Of a DNA stretch of 64,000 bases, positions 54,674-61,956 are shown one piece after another. Source of the stretch: Afipia sp. OHSU_II-C1. GTDB lineage: Bacteria > Pseudomonadota > Alphaproteobacteria > Rhizobiales > Xanthobacteraceae. Every line of letters begins with the position of its first letter. The stretch's first letter is position 1. Where the stretch lies: contig NZ_APJI01000004.1 of assembly GCF_000497575.1 (NCBI RefSeq), positions 248,001 to 312,000 of the forward strand. The letters are read 5' to 3'. The position numbers and the translations under genes are program-made. The notes under the pieces were generated by a model. That model was not told the origin of the DNA, made no database searches, and worked only from the letters and a program-made list of their open reading frames with translations.

Positions 54674-55339
54674 CTAGAAAACGAACGCCGGGCGGCGCTC
54701 CAGGCCCGGCAAAACCGGTGCTGAGGCATCAAAAAGCACGCGGCTGCCGAAATCGGCCGGTGACCGGGCAACCAATGTGGCACGCGGCGGCTGGCTGGTA
54801 GCGAACACCCCGACGAGCCGCCCGCCCATCTTCAACTGCTCATACAGCCCGTGCGGCTCGAGTTCCGTCGCCCCGTCCATGACGATGACATCGTACGGCG
54901 CATGAGCCTTGTCGCCGTCGGCCGGTTCGCCCGTGCTGACTGTCACATTGGAGAGGCCGATATCCGCCAGCTTTCTCGCCGCTCCGGCCGCCAGTGCCGA
55001 ATCAGGCTCAGTGGCAAACACCTGCCCCGCAAGATGAGCCACGACAGCCGCCGAATAGCCGGTGGCGCAGCCGACCACGAGGACACGGTCGGTTTCGGTG
55101 ATCGCTGCGGCCTGAAGCATTTTCGCGAGCACCGCCGGCTTGATCAGGCAGCGCTTCGGCTGACCGTCCGCCGCGACATCGATGTCGAGATCCAGATAGG
55201 CGATGAGGCGCTTGCTCTCCGGCACGAAATTCTCGCGCGGCACGGCCAGCATCGCATCGATGATCCTAAGATCGGTCACATCGCTTGGCCGCACCTGACA
55301 GTCGACCATGTTCTGCCGAGAGGCCGTGAAATCAGTCAT
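54674..55339 (-). CDS. pcm: Protein-L-isoaspartate O-methyltransferase family
   Basis: A 221-residue Rossmann-fold methyltransferase. It opens with MVDCQVRPSDVTDLRIIDAM and PRENFVP, and motif I is VLVVGCATGYSAAVVAHLAG. It belongs to the shorter alphaproteobacterial branch of Pcm relatives adjacent to tolC; isoaspartate repair by this branch is not certain. tolC follows about 190 bases downstream. Confidence 0.85.
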   Translation of the reverse strand: MTDFTASRQNMVDCQVRPSDVTDLRIIDAMLAVPRENFVPESKRLIAYLDLDIDVAADGQPKRCLIKPAVLAKMLQAAAITETDRVLVVGCATGYSAAVVAHLAGQVFATEPDSALAAGAARKLADIGLSNVTVSTGEPADGDKAHAPYDVIVMDGATELEPHGLYEQLKMGGRLVGVFATSQPPRATLVARSPADFGSRVLFDASAPVLPGLERRPAFVF

Positions 55340-55526
55340 GGGATAACCTCAAGACAGGGACACCGAATGGATCGCAGGTCCATCGATCCCGCGCCAGCAT
55401 GGCACATATTTGCTGCAAGGCCGCATACGATGCAAGCCTGCCCGGTGCAAGTCTGCTAAGGCCAATCCTGTCTATGGTATGAGACCGTCAATTGTAACGA
55501 TACTTGATGCGATTTATGCGGGGCCC

Positions 55527-56186
55527 ATGACAAACAGAGTGACAAGACACCCTCTCCGCTCCGGGCTGTACCTGCCGCTGGCCGCTCTGCTGATTTTTGC
55601 GAGCATGGTCCCGGCACATGCGCAGACCGCTGCCACGACGCCGATAACCGCGGATCAGCAGGCGCCCAAGCGCAAGAAGATGCTCGAGCGCGCAGCCGCC
55701 GTCCTCAAGGCGCTCGGCAATGCGTCCGCAAAGCCCGGCCAGAAGCTCCCGGCGCTGGCGGATTACTACGCCGCCAAGGCTGATCTCGCGTCGATCGACT
55801 CCACAGCTCCGGAAGCCCCGCGCGCGAAGAAGCTGCTGGCGGCGATGCAGAAGAACGAGCGCGATTATGTCCGCAAGCACGGCGCAACCAACGTCAGCGA
55901 CCGGCTCGATTCGTTGTTGGGGAATGTCGATGGCCGCAAGCAGTTCGCAGTCACGACCGGCAAGCAGATGTTGCGCCGGGGACTTGCGATGGACATCAGC
56001 ACATCCGGCGATCACGAGACGGTGCTGAACTACAAGTATTTCAAGATGGACCGGCCGACGGTCCTTAACCTTGCAAGATCAGGGAATATCTTCAACAAGG
56101 CGCGCGATCTCGGATTTCGCTCGGTGATCTTCACCAACGGACGCCTGACCTGGACCTACGACGTGGCAGCCAACACATTCAAATGA
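55527..56186 (+). CDS. Secreted hypothetical protein
   Basis: A 219-residue protein with a signal peptide (about 1-33, ending PAHAQ). The mature part starts with a Lys-rich helix (APKRKKMLERAAAVLKAL), has a helical Ala/Lys-rich middle, and ends in a beta-rich part (TVLNLARSGNIFNKARDLGF, RSVIFTNGRLTWTYD). I do not recognise the family. Start 55527 gives a clean signal; a frame opens at 55410. Its stop overlaps the next ATG as ATGA. Confidence 0.65.
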   Translation: MTNRVTRHPLRSGLYLPLAALLIFASMVPAHAQTAATTPITADQQAPKRKKMLERAAAVLKALGNASAKPGQKLPALADYYAAKADLASIDSTAPEAPRAKKLLAAMQKNERDYVRKHGATNVSDRLDSLLGNVDGRKQFAVTTGKQMLRRGLAMDISTSGDHETVLNYKYFKMDRPTVLNLARSGNIFNKARDLGFRSVIFTNGRLTWTYDVAANTFK

Positions 56187-56446
56187 AGCAGGATCGAACA
56201 ACGCCAGCGGGCAAATCCGCACCCGGTTCCGAGCAGGGAGAGCTGTCTGCGAGCAGGCTGTCGACCATGCGGCGGCAGATGGACGAGTTCGACGATCTGC
56301 CGGCCGAAGTGCGCGCGGCCCTGATGTCCGCGAACGAGCCGAGCGACCAGATGATCGATGTGCTCTGCGCCATGAACCGGGGCGGATTTCCCGTCGCCGA
56401 TATGATGAAGGTGATCGCGGCCAGCAACGCCAAAAGCGGCGGCTGA
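56183..56446 (+). CDS. Small hypothetical protein
   Basis: An 87-residue protein, coupled to the secreted protein by an ATGA overlap. The first 28 residues are Ser/Gly/Pro-rich; the rest is helical with an acidic middle (MDEFDDLPAEVRAALMSAN) and a hydrophobic end (VADMMKVIAASNAK). No family recognised. Confidence 0.55.
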   Translation: MKQDRTTPAGKSAPGSEQGELSASRLSTMRRQMDEFDDLPAEVRAALMSANEPSDQMIDVLCAMNRGGFPVADMMKVIAASNAKSGG

Positions 56447-56571
56447 AGCTTCCGCAGCACCGAATTCACCATCGGACGCGGATTCGGTGGCCAAATGGCC
56501 GCAATGGACCTGTTCCCGCACGGGACGGATTGCATAAGCGCCTGTGCCCTTGTAACTAGTCCGGCCTGTGA

Positions 56572-56645
56572 GGCCACGTGGCGGAGTGGTTACGCAACGG
56601 TCTGCAAAACCGTGTACACCAGTTCAATTCTGGTCGTGGCCTCCA
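56572..56645 (+). tRNA. tRNA-Cys(GCA)
   Basis: A 74-base gene. Acceptor stem GGCCACG pairs with CGTGGCC, followed by T and an encoded CCA. The anticodon stem ACGGT/ACCGT encloses CTGCAAA, giving anticodon GCA. The T-arm contains GTTCAATTC. Confidence 0.95.
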
Positions 56646-56697
56646 ATACTCTCTTAATCGACCCGTCTGACCGCTGTCATTTTTCAGCGATTGGGCT

Positions 56698-56725
56698 TTG
56701 CAAGACTCGGGGCCTTTGTTATATG
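56698..56725 (+). promoter_or_regulatory. Possible promoter of tRNA-Asn
   Basis: TTGCAA (56698-56703) and TATATG (56720-56725), 16 bases apart, lie just before tRNA-Asn. The GGGGCC (56709-56714)/GGCCCC (56727-56732) dyad overlaps the second hexamer. The match to the standard sigma-70 pattern is fair only. Confidence 0.35.
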
Positions 56726-56751
56726 CGGCCCCATTGCTGCTTCAGCAGTAT

Positions 56752-56826
56752 TCCTCGGTAGCTCAGCGGTAGAGCATTCGACTGTTAATCGAATGGTCGC
56801 TGGTTCGAATCCAGCCCGGGGAGCCA
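56752..56826 (+). tRNA. tRNA-Asn(GUU)
   Basis: A 75-base gene. Acceptor stem TCCTCGG pairs with CCGGGGA (one G-T pair), followed by G and an encoded CCA. The anticodon loop CTGTTAA gives GUU. The D-arm GCTCAGCGGTAGAGC and T-arm GGTTCGAATCC are normal. Confidence 0.95.
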
Positions 56827-56947
56827 ATCAAATCAATCACTTACCAGCCTACCCGCCTCGCGCAGCTTGCGCGGGATGACCCGCGTATATAGCTCAGCCC
56901 TGTGACGGGCCGCGGGGCGCTCCCGGAATGGAACAGGCAGGTTGAAG

Positions 56948-57244
56948 GTGAGCGCAGAAGCAAGGGCCGAACTCGACCGTCATTTCGACTGGATCGCATC
57001 ACGGCTCCCCGAAAAAGGCGCCCGCTTTGTGCGCTGGGTGCGCGAGCCGTCGTCGCGGTGGGTGCGCATCCCGCTCGCCCTGCTGCTGGTCCTTGGCGGC
57101 ATTTTCGGCTTCCTCCCTATTCTGGGCCTCTGGATGCTGCCGCTTGGCCTGTTGCTGATCGCTCAGGATGTGCCGTTCCTTCAGTTGCCGCTCGCCAACG
57201 CGCTCGGCTGGATCGAGCGGAAGTGGATGGGCCGGAAGGCGTGA
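56948..57244 (+). CDS. Small membrane protein
   Basis: A 98-residue protein with a charged N-terminus (EARAELDRHFDWIASRL) and one or two hydrophobic segments (about 44-75, PLALLLVLGGIFGFLPILGL and WMLPLGLLLIAQD), ending in a basic tail WIERKWMGRKA. GTG 56948 is used; TTG 56942 is possible. Proteins like this are sometimes labelled tryptophan-synthase-beta-like without good reason. Function unknown. Confidence 0.55.
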   Translation: MSAEARAELDRHFDWIASRLPEKGARFVRWVREPSSRWVRIPLALLLVLGGIFGFLPILGLWMLPLGLLLIAQDVPFLQLPLANALGWIERKWMGRKA

Positions 57245-57269
57245 CAGCGCGCGTCGTGGAAAGCCGCGA

Positions 57270-57431
57270 ATGAGCACACCCCTCGACATCATTGTTCCGG
57301 TTCTGATGGGCGCTGCGCTGCTGTGGTGGATCGGCCGCGGCATGGGCGGACGGTCGATGCTGATCGCGACCGCAGTGACCTTGGCAGTGATCGTGGGCGT
57401 GCTGCTGATCCAGAACGCGGGATGGCGCTGA
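57270..57431 (+). CDS. Small two-helix membrane protein
   Basis: A 53-residue protein starting at ATG 57270, with two hydrophobic stretches (IIVPVLMGAALLWWIG, LIATAVTLAVIVGVLLI) joined by a glycine-rich turn RGMGGRSM. It lies 25 bases after the preceding membrane protein in the same direction and may be co-transcribed. Not recognised. Confidence 0.5.
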   Translation: MSTPLDIIVPVLMGAALLWWIGRGMGGRSMLIATAVTLAVIVGVLLIQNAGWR

Positions 57432-57521
57432 GCCGCCCCCGCCCGATTATGACAAAAATGTCGCAACTGCCCGGCCTTGTAATCCGTAAGGGTTTCCAGT
57501 CTTGCCCCCGAAACCTTCGTT

Positions 57522-57544
57522 GGTAACAATCCTCAAATGTTACC
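57522..57544. promoter_or_regulatory. Inverted repeat before porin
   Basis: Perfect arms GGTAACA (57522-57528) and TGTTACC (57538-57544) with a nine-base spacer, ending 16 bases before the porin start used here (57561). The position fits an operator or an mRNA stem-loop around the ribosome binding region. The ATG at 57537 lies inside the repeat, which argues against it as the start. Confidence 0.5.
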
Positions 57545-57560
57545 GCTGGGGGCCGAGTCG

Positions 57561-59096
57561 ATGGAAATCTCTGGTAAGGCCGGACAATCCGGAAAAACTG
57601 CATCCGTCATCGGAACGTTTTTCCTCGGCGCTGCGGCCAGCCTCGCAACGGTGGCGAGCGCATCGGCAGCGGACCTTCCGGTCAAGGCCAAGGCCGTTCA
57701 GTACGTCAAGATCTGTTCATTGTATGGGGTCGGCTATTACTACATCCCCGGCACCGATACCTGCATCAAGCTCAGCGGCTACATGCGGGCCGACTGGAGC
57801 ATCAACGGCGGCAACTACAACAAGCCCGGCTGGGATCAGACGAGCGCCGAAGGCACCAAGTCACGCGACCGCGACTACTTCGTGACCCGCGTGCGCACCG
57901 AATTTCAGATCGATACCCGCACCCAGACCGAATACGGCGTGGTGCGCACCTACATGAATCCGCGCTTCCAGTTCGATTCAGGCGCTCTGCCGGAAACCGG
58001 CGTGCTGACGCTGGACTACGGCTTCATTCAGTTCGCCGGCTTCACCTTCGGCAAGGCCGTGTCGATTTTCCAGACACCGTGGGGCGCCACCGGCGGCAAC
58101 ACGCTGACGTCGTTCATGCTGGGCGGCTACGACAACGTTAATGGCATCACGCAGGTGGCCTACACCTGGCAGTTCGGTAACGGCGTGTCGGCCTCGGTCG
58201 CGGTCGAAGACAACCGCGTCATCAATCGCGCGCAACTGCTCAATGCCAGCCTGACGCAGCCGGCGACCAGCGCATTCAACGGCGCCTTCACCAATTCCTA
58301 CGGCGGGAATGTCACGCCTGATTTCGTCGGCAACATCCGGGTCGAGCAGACCGCTTTCACCGCGCAGCTCTCGGGCGGCGTGCATAACATCCGCGCCAAC
58401 TACTATGCCGGCCCAGGAGGGATCACCCCGGTCGAACCGAACGGACATCCAAGCGATGCATGGGGCTTTGCCGTGCTCGGCGGCCTGCAACTGAAGAACC
58501 TGCCGACTGGCCCCGGCGACAAGTTTTCGCTCGATGCATCCTATGTGAATGGAGCCTCCAAGTATCTGATCGGCGGCGTGACAGGAACCGCTTTCGATGC
58601 GTTTGGCGGCGGCACGCCCACCTTCGCGGGCAGCTATCAGACCATGGCGGTGCTGTCGTTGACGGACGGCGTCTACACCACGGGCAGCAAGATCGAGAAG
58701 ACTTCGGGATGGGGTGTCCGGGCCGCTTTCGTGCACAACTGGTCGCCAACATGGGAGACCGGAATCGTCGGCACCTATTCCCGCATCGAATACAATACGA
58801 ACGGCGCGGCGGCATTCTGTGCCGCGTTCACGGCTCTGTCGCCCAAACTGAACGGTTATTCCTGTAATCCGAACTTCAGCATCTGGCAGGTCGGCCAGCG
58901 CACGGCATGGACTCCGGTCAAAAACCTGACCTTCTCGGCCGAAGTACTCTACTCCTATCTCGATCAGTCGCATACCGGCTCACAGGCCTTGACCAATCCT
59001 GGCCAGTTGACTGGCACCTTCAAGCCGACCGGTGTCTATGACTTCAAGGATCAGGGTGTCTGGTCCGGTCTGCTCGGCGTCCGCCGCACGTTCTGA
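57561..59096 (+). CDS. Alphaproteobacterial porin
   Basis: A 511-residue outer-membrane protein of the Omp2/porin_2 family, forming a trimeric beta-barrel. From ATG 57561 the signal peptide ends ATVASASA before ADLPVKAKAVQYVKICSLYG, the standard opening of Bradyrhizobium and Rhodopseudomonas porins. Paired Cys near the N-terminus (KICSLYG, DTCIKL) match the family. The protein ends GVWSGLLGVRRTF with the C-terminal Phe needed for BAM recognition. An inverted repeat precedes and a terminator follows it. Confidence 0.92.
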   Translation: MEISGKAGQSGKTASVIGTFFLGAAASLATVASASAADLPVKAKAVQYVKICSLYGVGYYYIPGTDTCIKLSGYMRADWSINGGNYNKPGWDQTSAEGTKSRDRDYFVTRVRTEFQIDTRTQTEYGVVRTYMNPRFQFDSGALPETGVLTLDYGFIQFAGFTFGKAVSIFQTPWGATGGNTLTSFMLGGYDNVNGITQVAYTWQFGNGVSASVAVEDNRVINRAQLLNASLTQPATSAFNGAFTNSYGGNVTPDFVGNIRVEQTAFTAQLSGGVHNIRANYYAGPGGITPVEPNGHPSDAWGFAVLGGLQLKNLPTGPGDKFSLDASYVNGASKYLIGGVTGTAFDAFGGGTPTFAGSYQTMAVLSLTDGVYTTGSKIEKTSGWGVRAAFVHNWSPTWETGIVGTYSRIEYNTNGAAAFCAAFTALSPKLNGYSCNPNFSIWQVGQRTAWTPVKNLTFSAEVLYSYLDQSHTGSQALTNPGQLTGTFKPTGVYDFKDQGVWSGLLGVRRTF

Positions 59097-59114
59097 CCGG
59101 TGGCCGCATTCAGA

Positions 59115-59143
59115 AAACGCCGTCGCTTACGGCGGCGTTTTTT
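59115..59143 (+). terminator. Rho-independent terminator of the porin gene
   Basis: AAACGCCGTC (59115-59124) pairs with GGCGGCGTTT (59131-59140) with one wobble pair, around the loop GCTTAC, followed by more T (59141-59143). It lies 19 bases after the porin stop and touches the stop of the convergent DTW gene, so it may serve both. Confidence 0.85.
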
Positions 59144-59897
59144 ATGACTGCAACGATTTCTTGCCGCGACGATTTTCCGGGCGCCGGTAATCGCGTTTCT
59201 TCGGCTTCGGCGCCAGTTCGGGCATCGATGACTGCACGGCACGATACTGTGTCAGCATCCGCTGGAACGTCGCATTGAGTTCGGTTTCGATCTCGGCGCG
59301 TCCTTCCAGCCTGCTGAGAACCATTCCCGCGGCCTCGATGGTCGAGAGGCCGTCGCGCCGCGGCTCCTTGCGCAGCTTGCCGTAGAGCGACGGCTGCGCC
59401 GGCCCGAGAATGATGCGCCGGCATTTCAGCATCCACGCATTGCGCCACCACAGCGCCTTGGCCTGACTCCATGTGCCGTCGAGCAGCACGACGCCCTCGA
59501 TGTCTTTCAGAATCTGGCGCTGATGGTCCTCGATCTCGCCCTTGCGGTCGATCGCAACGACATCCCGATCGGTTGCAAGGTCTGCGACCTTCGCCGACCC
59601 GAGATAGAGGATGGCCCAGTCCTGCGGATCGACGGAGCGGCCCAAAGCCTTCGACAGGCTAGGCCAGGACAATCCGATCTTGTGGGTGACCTTCTCGAAA
59701 TGTTGCGCGGTCAGCCGCGCGGTGCCGAGCGCCCTGTCCTGCTCCTGCGGATGCTGCAAGATCAGCAGTTCGATCCGGTTGCGGATCGGCTTGACGCTGT
59801 CGCAGATGCACAGCGGCAACGGCTTGCCGCAGCGGGTGCACTCTTCGATCTCTTCGGGCGCATCGGCGGCCGGACCGGCTTTGGGAGCTTTTGACAT
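59142..59897 (-). CDS. DTW-domain tRNA-uridine aminocarboxypropyltransferase
   Basis: A 251-residue DTW-domain protein, the family (TapT/TuaA) that makes acp3U in tRNA from S-adenosylmethionine. An N-terminal zinc site CTRCGKPLPLCIC is followed by LLDGTWSQAKALWW, with the DTW-type motif, and by LSTIEAAGMVL. The C-terminus is Lys/Arg-rich. It converges with the porin gene; its stop lies in the terminator. Confidence 0.87.
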   Translation of the reverse strand: MSKAPKAGPAADAPEEIEECTRCGKPLPLCICDSVKPIRNRIELLILQHPQEQDRALGTARLTAQHFEKVTHKIGLSWPSLSKALGRSVDPQDWAILYLGSAKVADLATDRDVVAIDRKGEIEDHQRQILKDIEGVVLLDGTWSQAKALWWRNAWMLKCRRIILGPAQPSLYGKLRKEPRRDGLSTIEAAGMVLSRLEGRAEIETELNATFQRMLTQYRAVQSSMPELAPKPKKRDYRRPENRRGKKSLQS

Positions 59898-59965
59898 GGG
59901 TCCGGCTATACGCTGCGCACCCTATCACGGCAACCTGTCAAACCCGAACCGAAGGGACAATTCCG

Positions 59966-61897
59966 TCAGGCCGCCTTGCGAGGCTGTGGCGATCCGCGGC
60001 GGCGCAGCCATCCGCCCAGCAAACGCCGCTTGCCGTCGCGCGGGATCAGGTCGATGTCGCTGACGAGCTTCGCACCGCCCTTGCGGCGTTCGAGCGTGAT
60101 TTTCCGGCTGTGAAACTCTTCCAGTTCGGTGCGATGGGCGACGCTGATGATCGTGGCATCCTTCAGTTCGTCGTGAAGCAGCTTCATGAGGTTGTCCTGT
60201 CCGGTGTCATCCAGCGCGGATGTCGCCTCATCGAGAACGATGATGTCCGGCCGGTGCAGAAGGAGCCGCGCGAACGCCAGCCGCTGCTTTTCGCCGCCCG
60301 ACAATGTCTGATCCCACGGAGCATCCTCTTCGATCTTCTCCTTCAGATGCGCGAGTCCGACCTTCTCCAGCGTCTCGGCCATCTGCTCGACCGTCCAGTC
60401 CTCGGCAGCTCCGGGATAGGCAATCGCGCGCCGCAGCGTCCCCGTCGGGACATACGGTTTCTGCGGCAGCATGAAAATTCGCCGATCCGGATGGAAGTCG
60501 ACGCTGCCGCCGCCCCACGGCCACAGCCCGGCGATGGCGCGCACCAGCGTGCTCTTGCCGGAGCCGGATTCACCGGCAACAAGGACACGTTCGCCGGGCT
60601 CAATCACCACCTCGGACTCTCCGACAACGGCAGTCCCGTCATTCAGCGTCACCGACAGTTCGTTCAGGCGCACCATGGCGTCGTCCTTTGTCTCTCCGCG
60701 CTCGATGCGGTTGACCCCCTCGCCGGTCTCGGCACGCTCAAGGCCGTCGAGCGACATCATCAGCGATGCAATGCGCCGCGCACCGGCATTCCATTCGGCA
60801 AGGCGCGGATAATTGTCCACCAGCCAGCCGAAAGCCGCCTGCACGATGGTGAAAGCCGAAGCCGCCTGCATCACCTGTCCCAGCGACATGCTCCCTTCGA
60901 GAAATTTCGGGGCGCAGAGCAGGATCGGTATAACCGGTGCGATCAGGCTCGATCCCTGCGACACAACGGTCGTACGCATGTGCTGACCGCACAGCTTCGC
61001 CCATTGCCGCAAAACATTTCCGAACGACTTGTCTATTCCTGAGCGTTCTTCCTCCTCGCCGCCGAGCAGCGCGATGCTTTCGCCATTCTCGCGCACGCGG
61101 GTCAGGGCATAACGGTATTCCGCCTCCGCCTGGTTCTTGCCCTCGGACACCGACACGAAGTTCCGGCCGATGATGACCATCGAGCCGCTGGCAATGGCCG
61201 CATACACAACGGCCGCAATGACAAGGAAACCCGGAATGGTGACGGTGCTGCCGCCGATCGACAGTGTCAGCGCGCCGCCGATGGTCCACAGCACGACAAT
61301 GAACGTTGTCGCCGAGAGAAACGCCTGCGTGACACCGGCCGCAAAATCGACGGGCGCATCGGTCGCGACCCGCAGATCCTCGGCGATCCGGTATTCGGGA
61401 TTCTGGTGATCTCCGTCGACCAGATTGAGCTGATAGTAGCGGCCGTTGGTCAGCCATCGCGACACCACGGCATTTGTCAGCCACGCGCGCCAGCGCCGCT
61501 GGATGTTCATGCGGGCGAAGACCTGTACGACCCCAAGACCAACGCTGCCGATCGCGAGCGGAAAGAATATTCCGGTCAGATAGAAAACCTTGGCGGCATC
61601 CTTCTTCTCGATGGCGTCGAAGATCGACCTGTTCCAGACGTTGATGCCGTACTGAAACGTGATTTGCAGGACGATCAAAGCGAGTAGCCCGATGCTCAAA
61701 ACCCATGCCAAGCGGCCGCCGCCGCGGCCCCAGAAGCCCCGGGCGCTGATCCAGAAACGGGTCAGCAGGTAATCGCGTTTGAGCTGTTCGAGTTCCTCAG
61801 GAGAGAGCCCGGGTTCGGGCTCAACCATTTCGGGCGGGGGCGCTTCCACCGGTTCACCGGTCTCTGCGACAACTTCTTGAATCGGCGGTCTATTCAT
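59966..61897 (-). CDS. BacA/BclA-like ABC transporter
   Basis: A 643-residue fused permease/ATPase of the YddA/SbmA-related group. An acidic, Pro-rich N-terminus (about 1-40) precedes about six membrane segments and the large central domain. The ATPase has Walker A GESGSGKST, signature LSGGEKQRL, and Walker B IIVLDEATSALD. Relatives include BclA of Bradyrhizobium, which imports nodule Cys-rich peptides, and the vitamin B12/peptide transporters. The start MNRPPIQ at 61897 is used; a frame extends to 61912. Substrate unknown; antimicrobial peptides are a plausible guess. Confidence 0.83.
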   Translation of the reverse strand: MNRPPIQEVVAETGEPVEAPPPEMVEPEPGLSPEELEQLKRDYLLTRFWISARGFWGRGGGRLAWVLSIGLLALIVLQITFQYGINVWNRSIFDAIEKKDAAKVFYLTGIFFPLAIGSVGLGVVQVFARMNIQRRWRAWLTNAVVSRWLTNGRYYQLNLVDGDHQNPEYRIAEDLRVATDAPVDFAAGVTQAFLSATTFIVVLWTIGGALTLSIGGSTVTIPGFLVIAAVVYAAIASGSMVIIGRNFVSVSEGKNQAEAEYRYALTRVRENGESIALLGGEEEERSGIDKSFGNVLRQWAKLCGQHMRTTVVSQGSSLIAPVIPILLCAPKFLEGSMSLGQVMQAASAFTIVQAAFGWLVDNYPRLAEWNAGARRIASLMMSLDGLERAETGEGVNRIERGETKDDAMVRLNELSVTLNDGTAVVGESEVVIEPGERVLVAGESGSGKSTLVRAIAGLWPWGGGSVDFHPDRRIFMLPQKPYVPTGTLRRAIAYPGAAEDWTVEQMAETLEKVGLAHLKEKIEEDAPWDQTLSGGEKQRLAFARLLLHRPDIIVLDEATSALDDTGQDNLMKLLHDELKDATIISVAHRTELEEFHSRKITLERRKGGAKLVSDIDLIPRDGKRRLLGGWLRRRGSPQPRKAA

Positions 61898-61956
61898 ACC
61901 GGCACAACGCAAGCGGAACCGGGAAGTTCCACCGCAAAGTACAGCGCCGCAAGGTG

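Noticed and set aside
55400-55414. TGGCAC...TTGC sigma-54-like promoter upstream of the secreted protein
   Set aside because: The GG to GC spacing is one base short of that required for sigma-54 binding, and the site is over 100 bases from the gene with no related regulator site.
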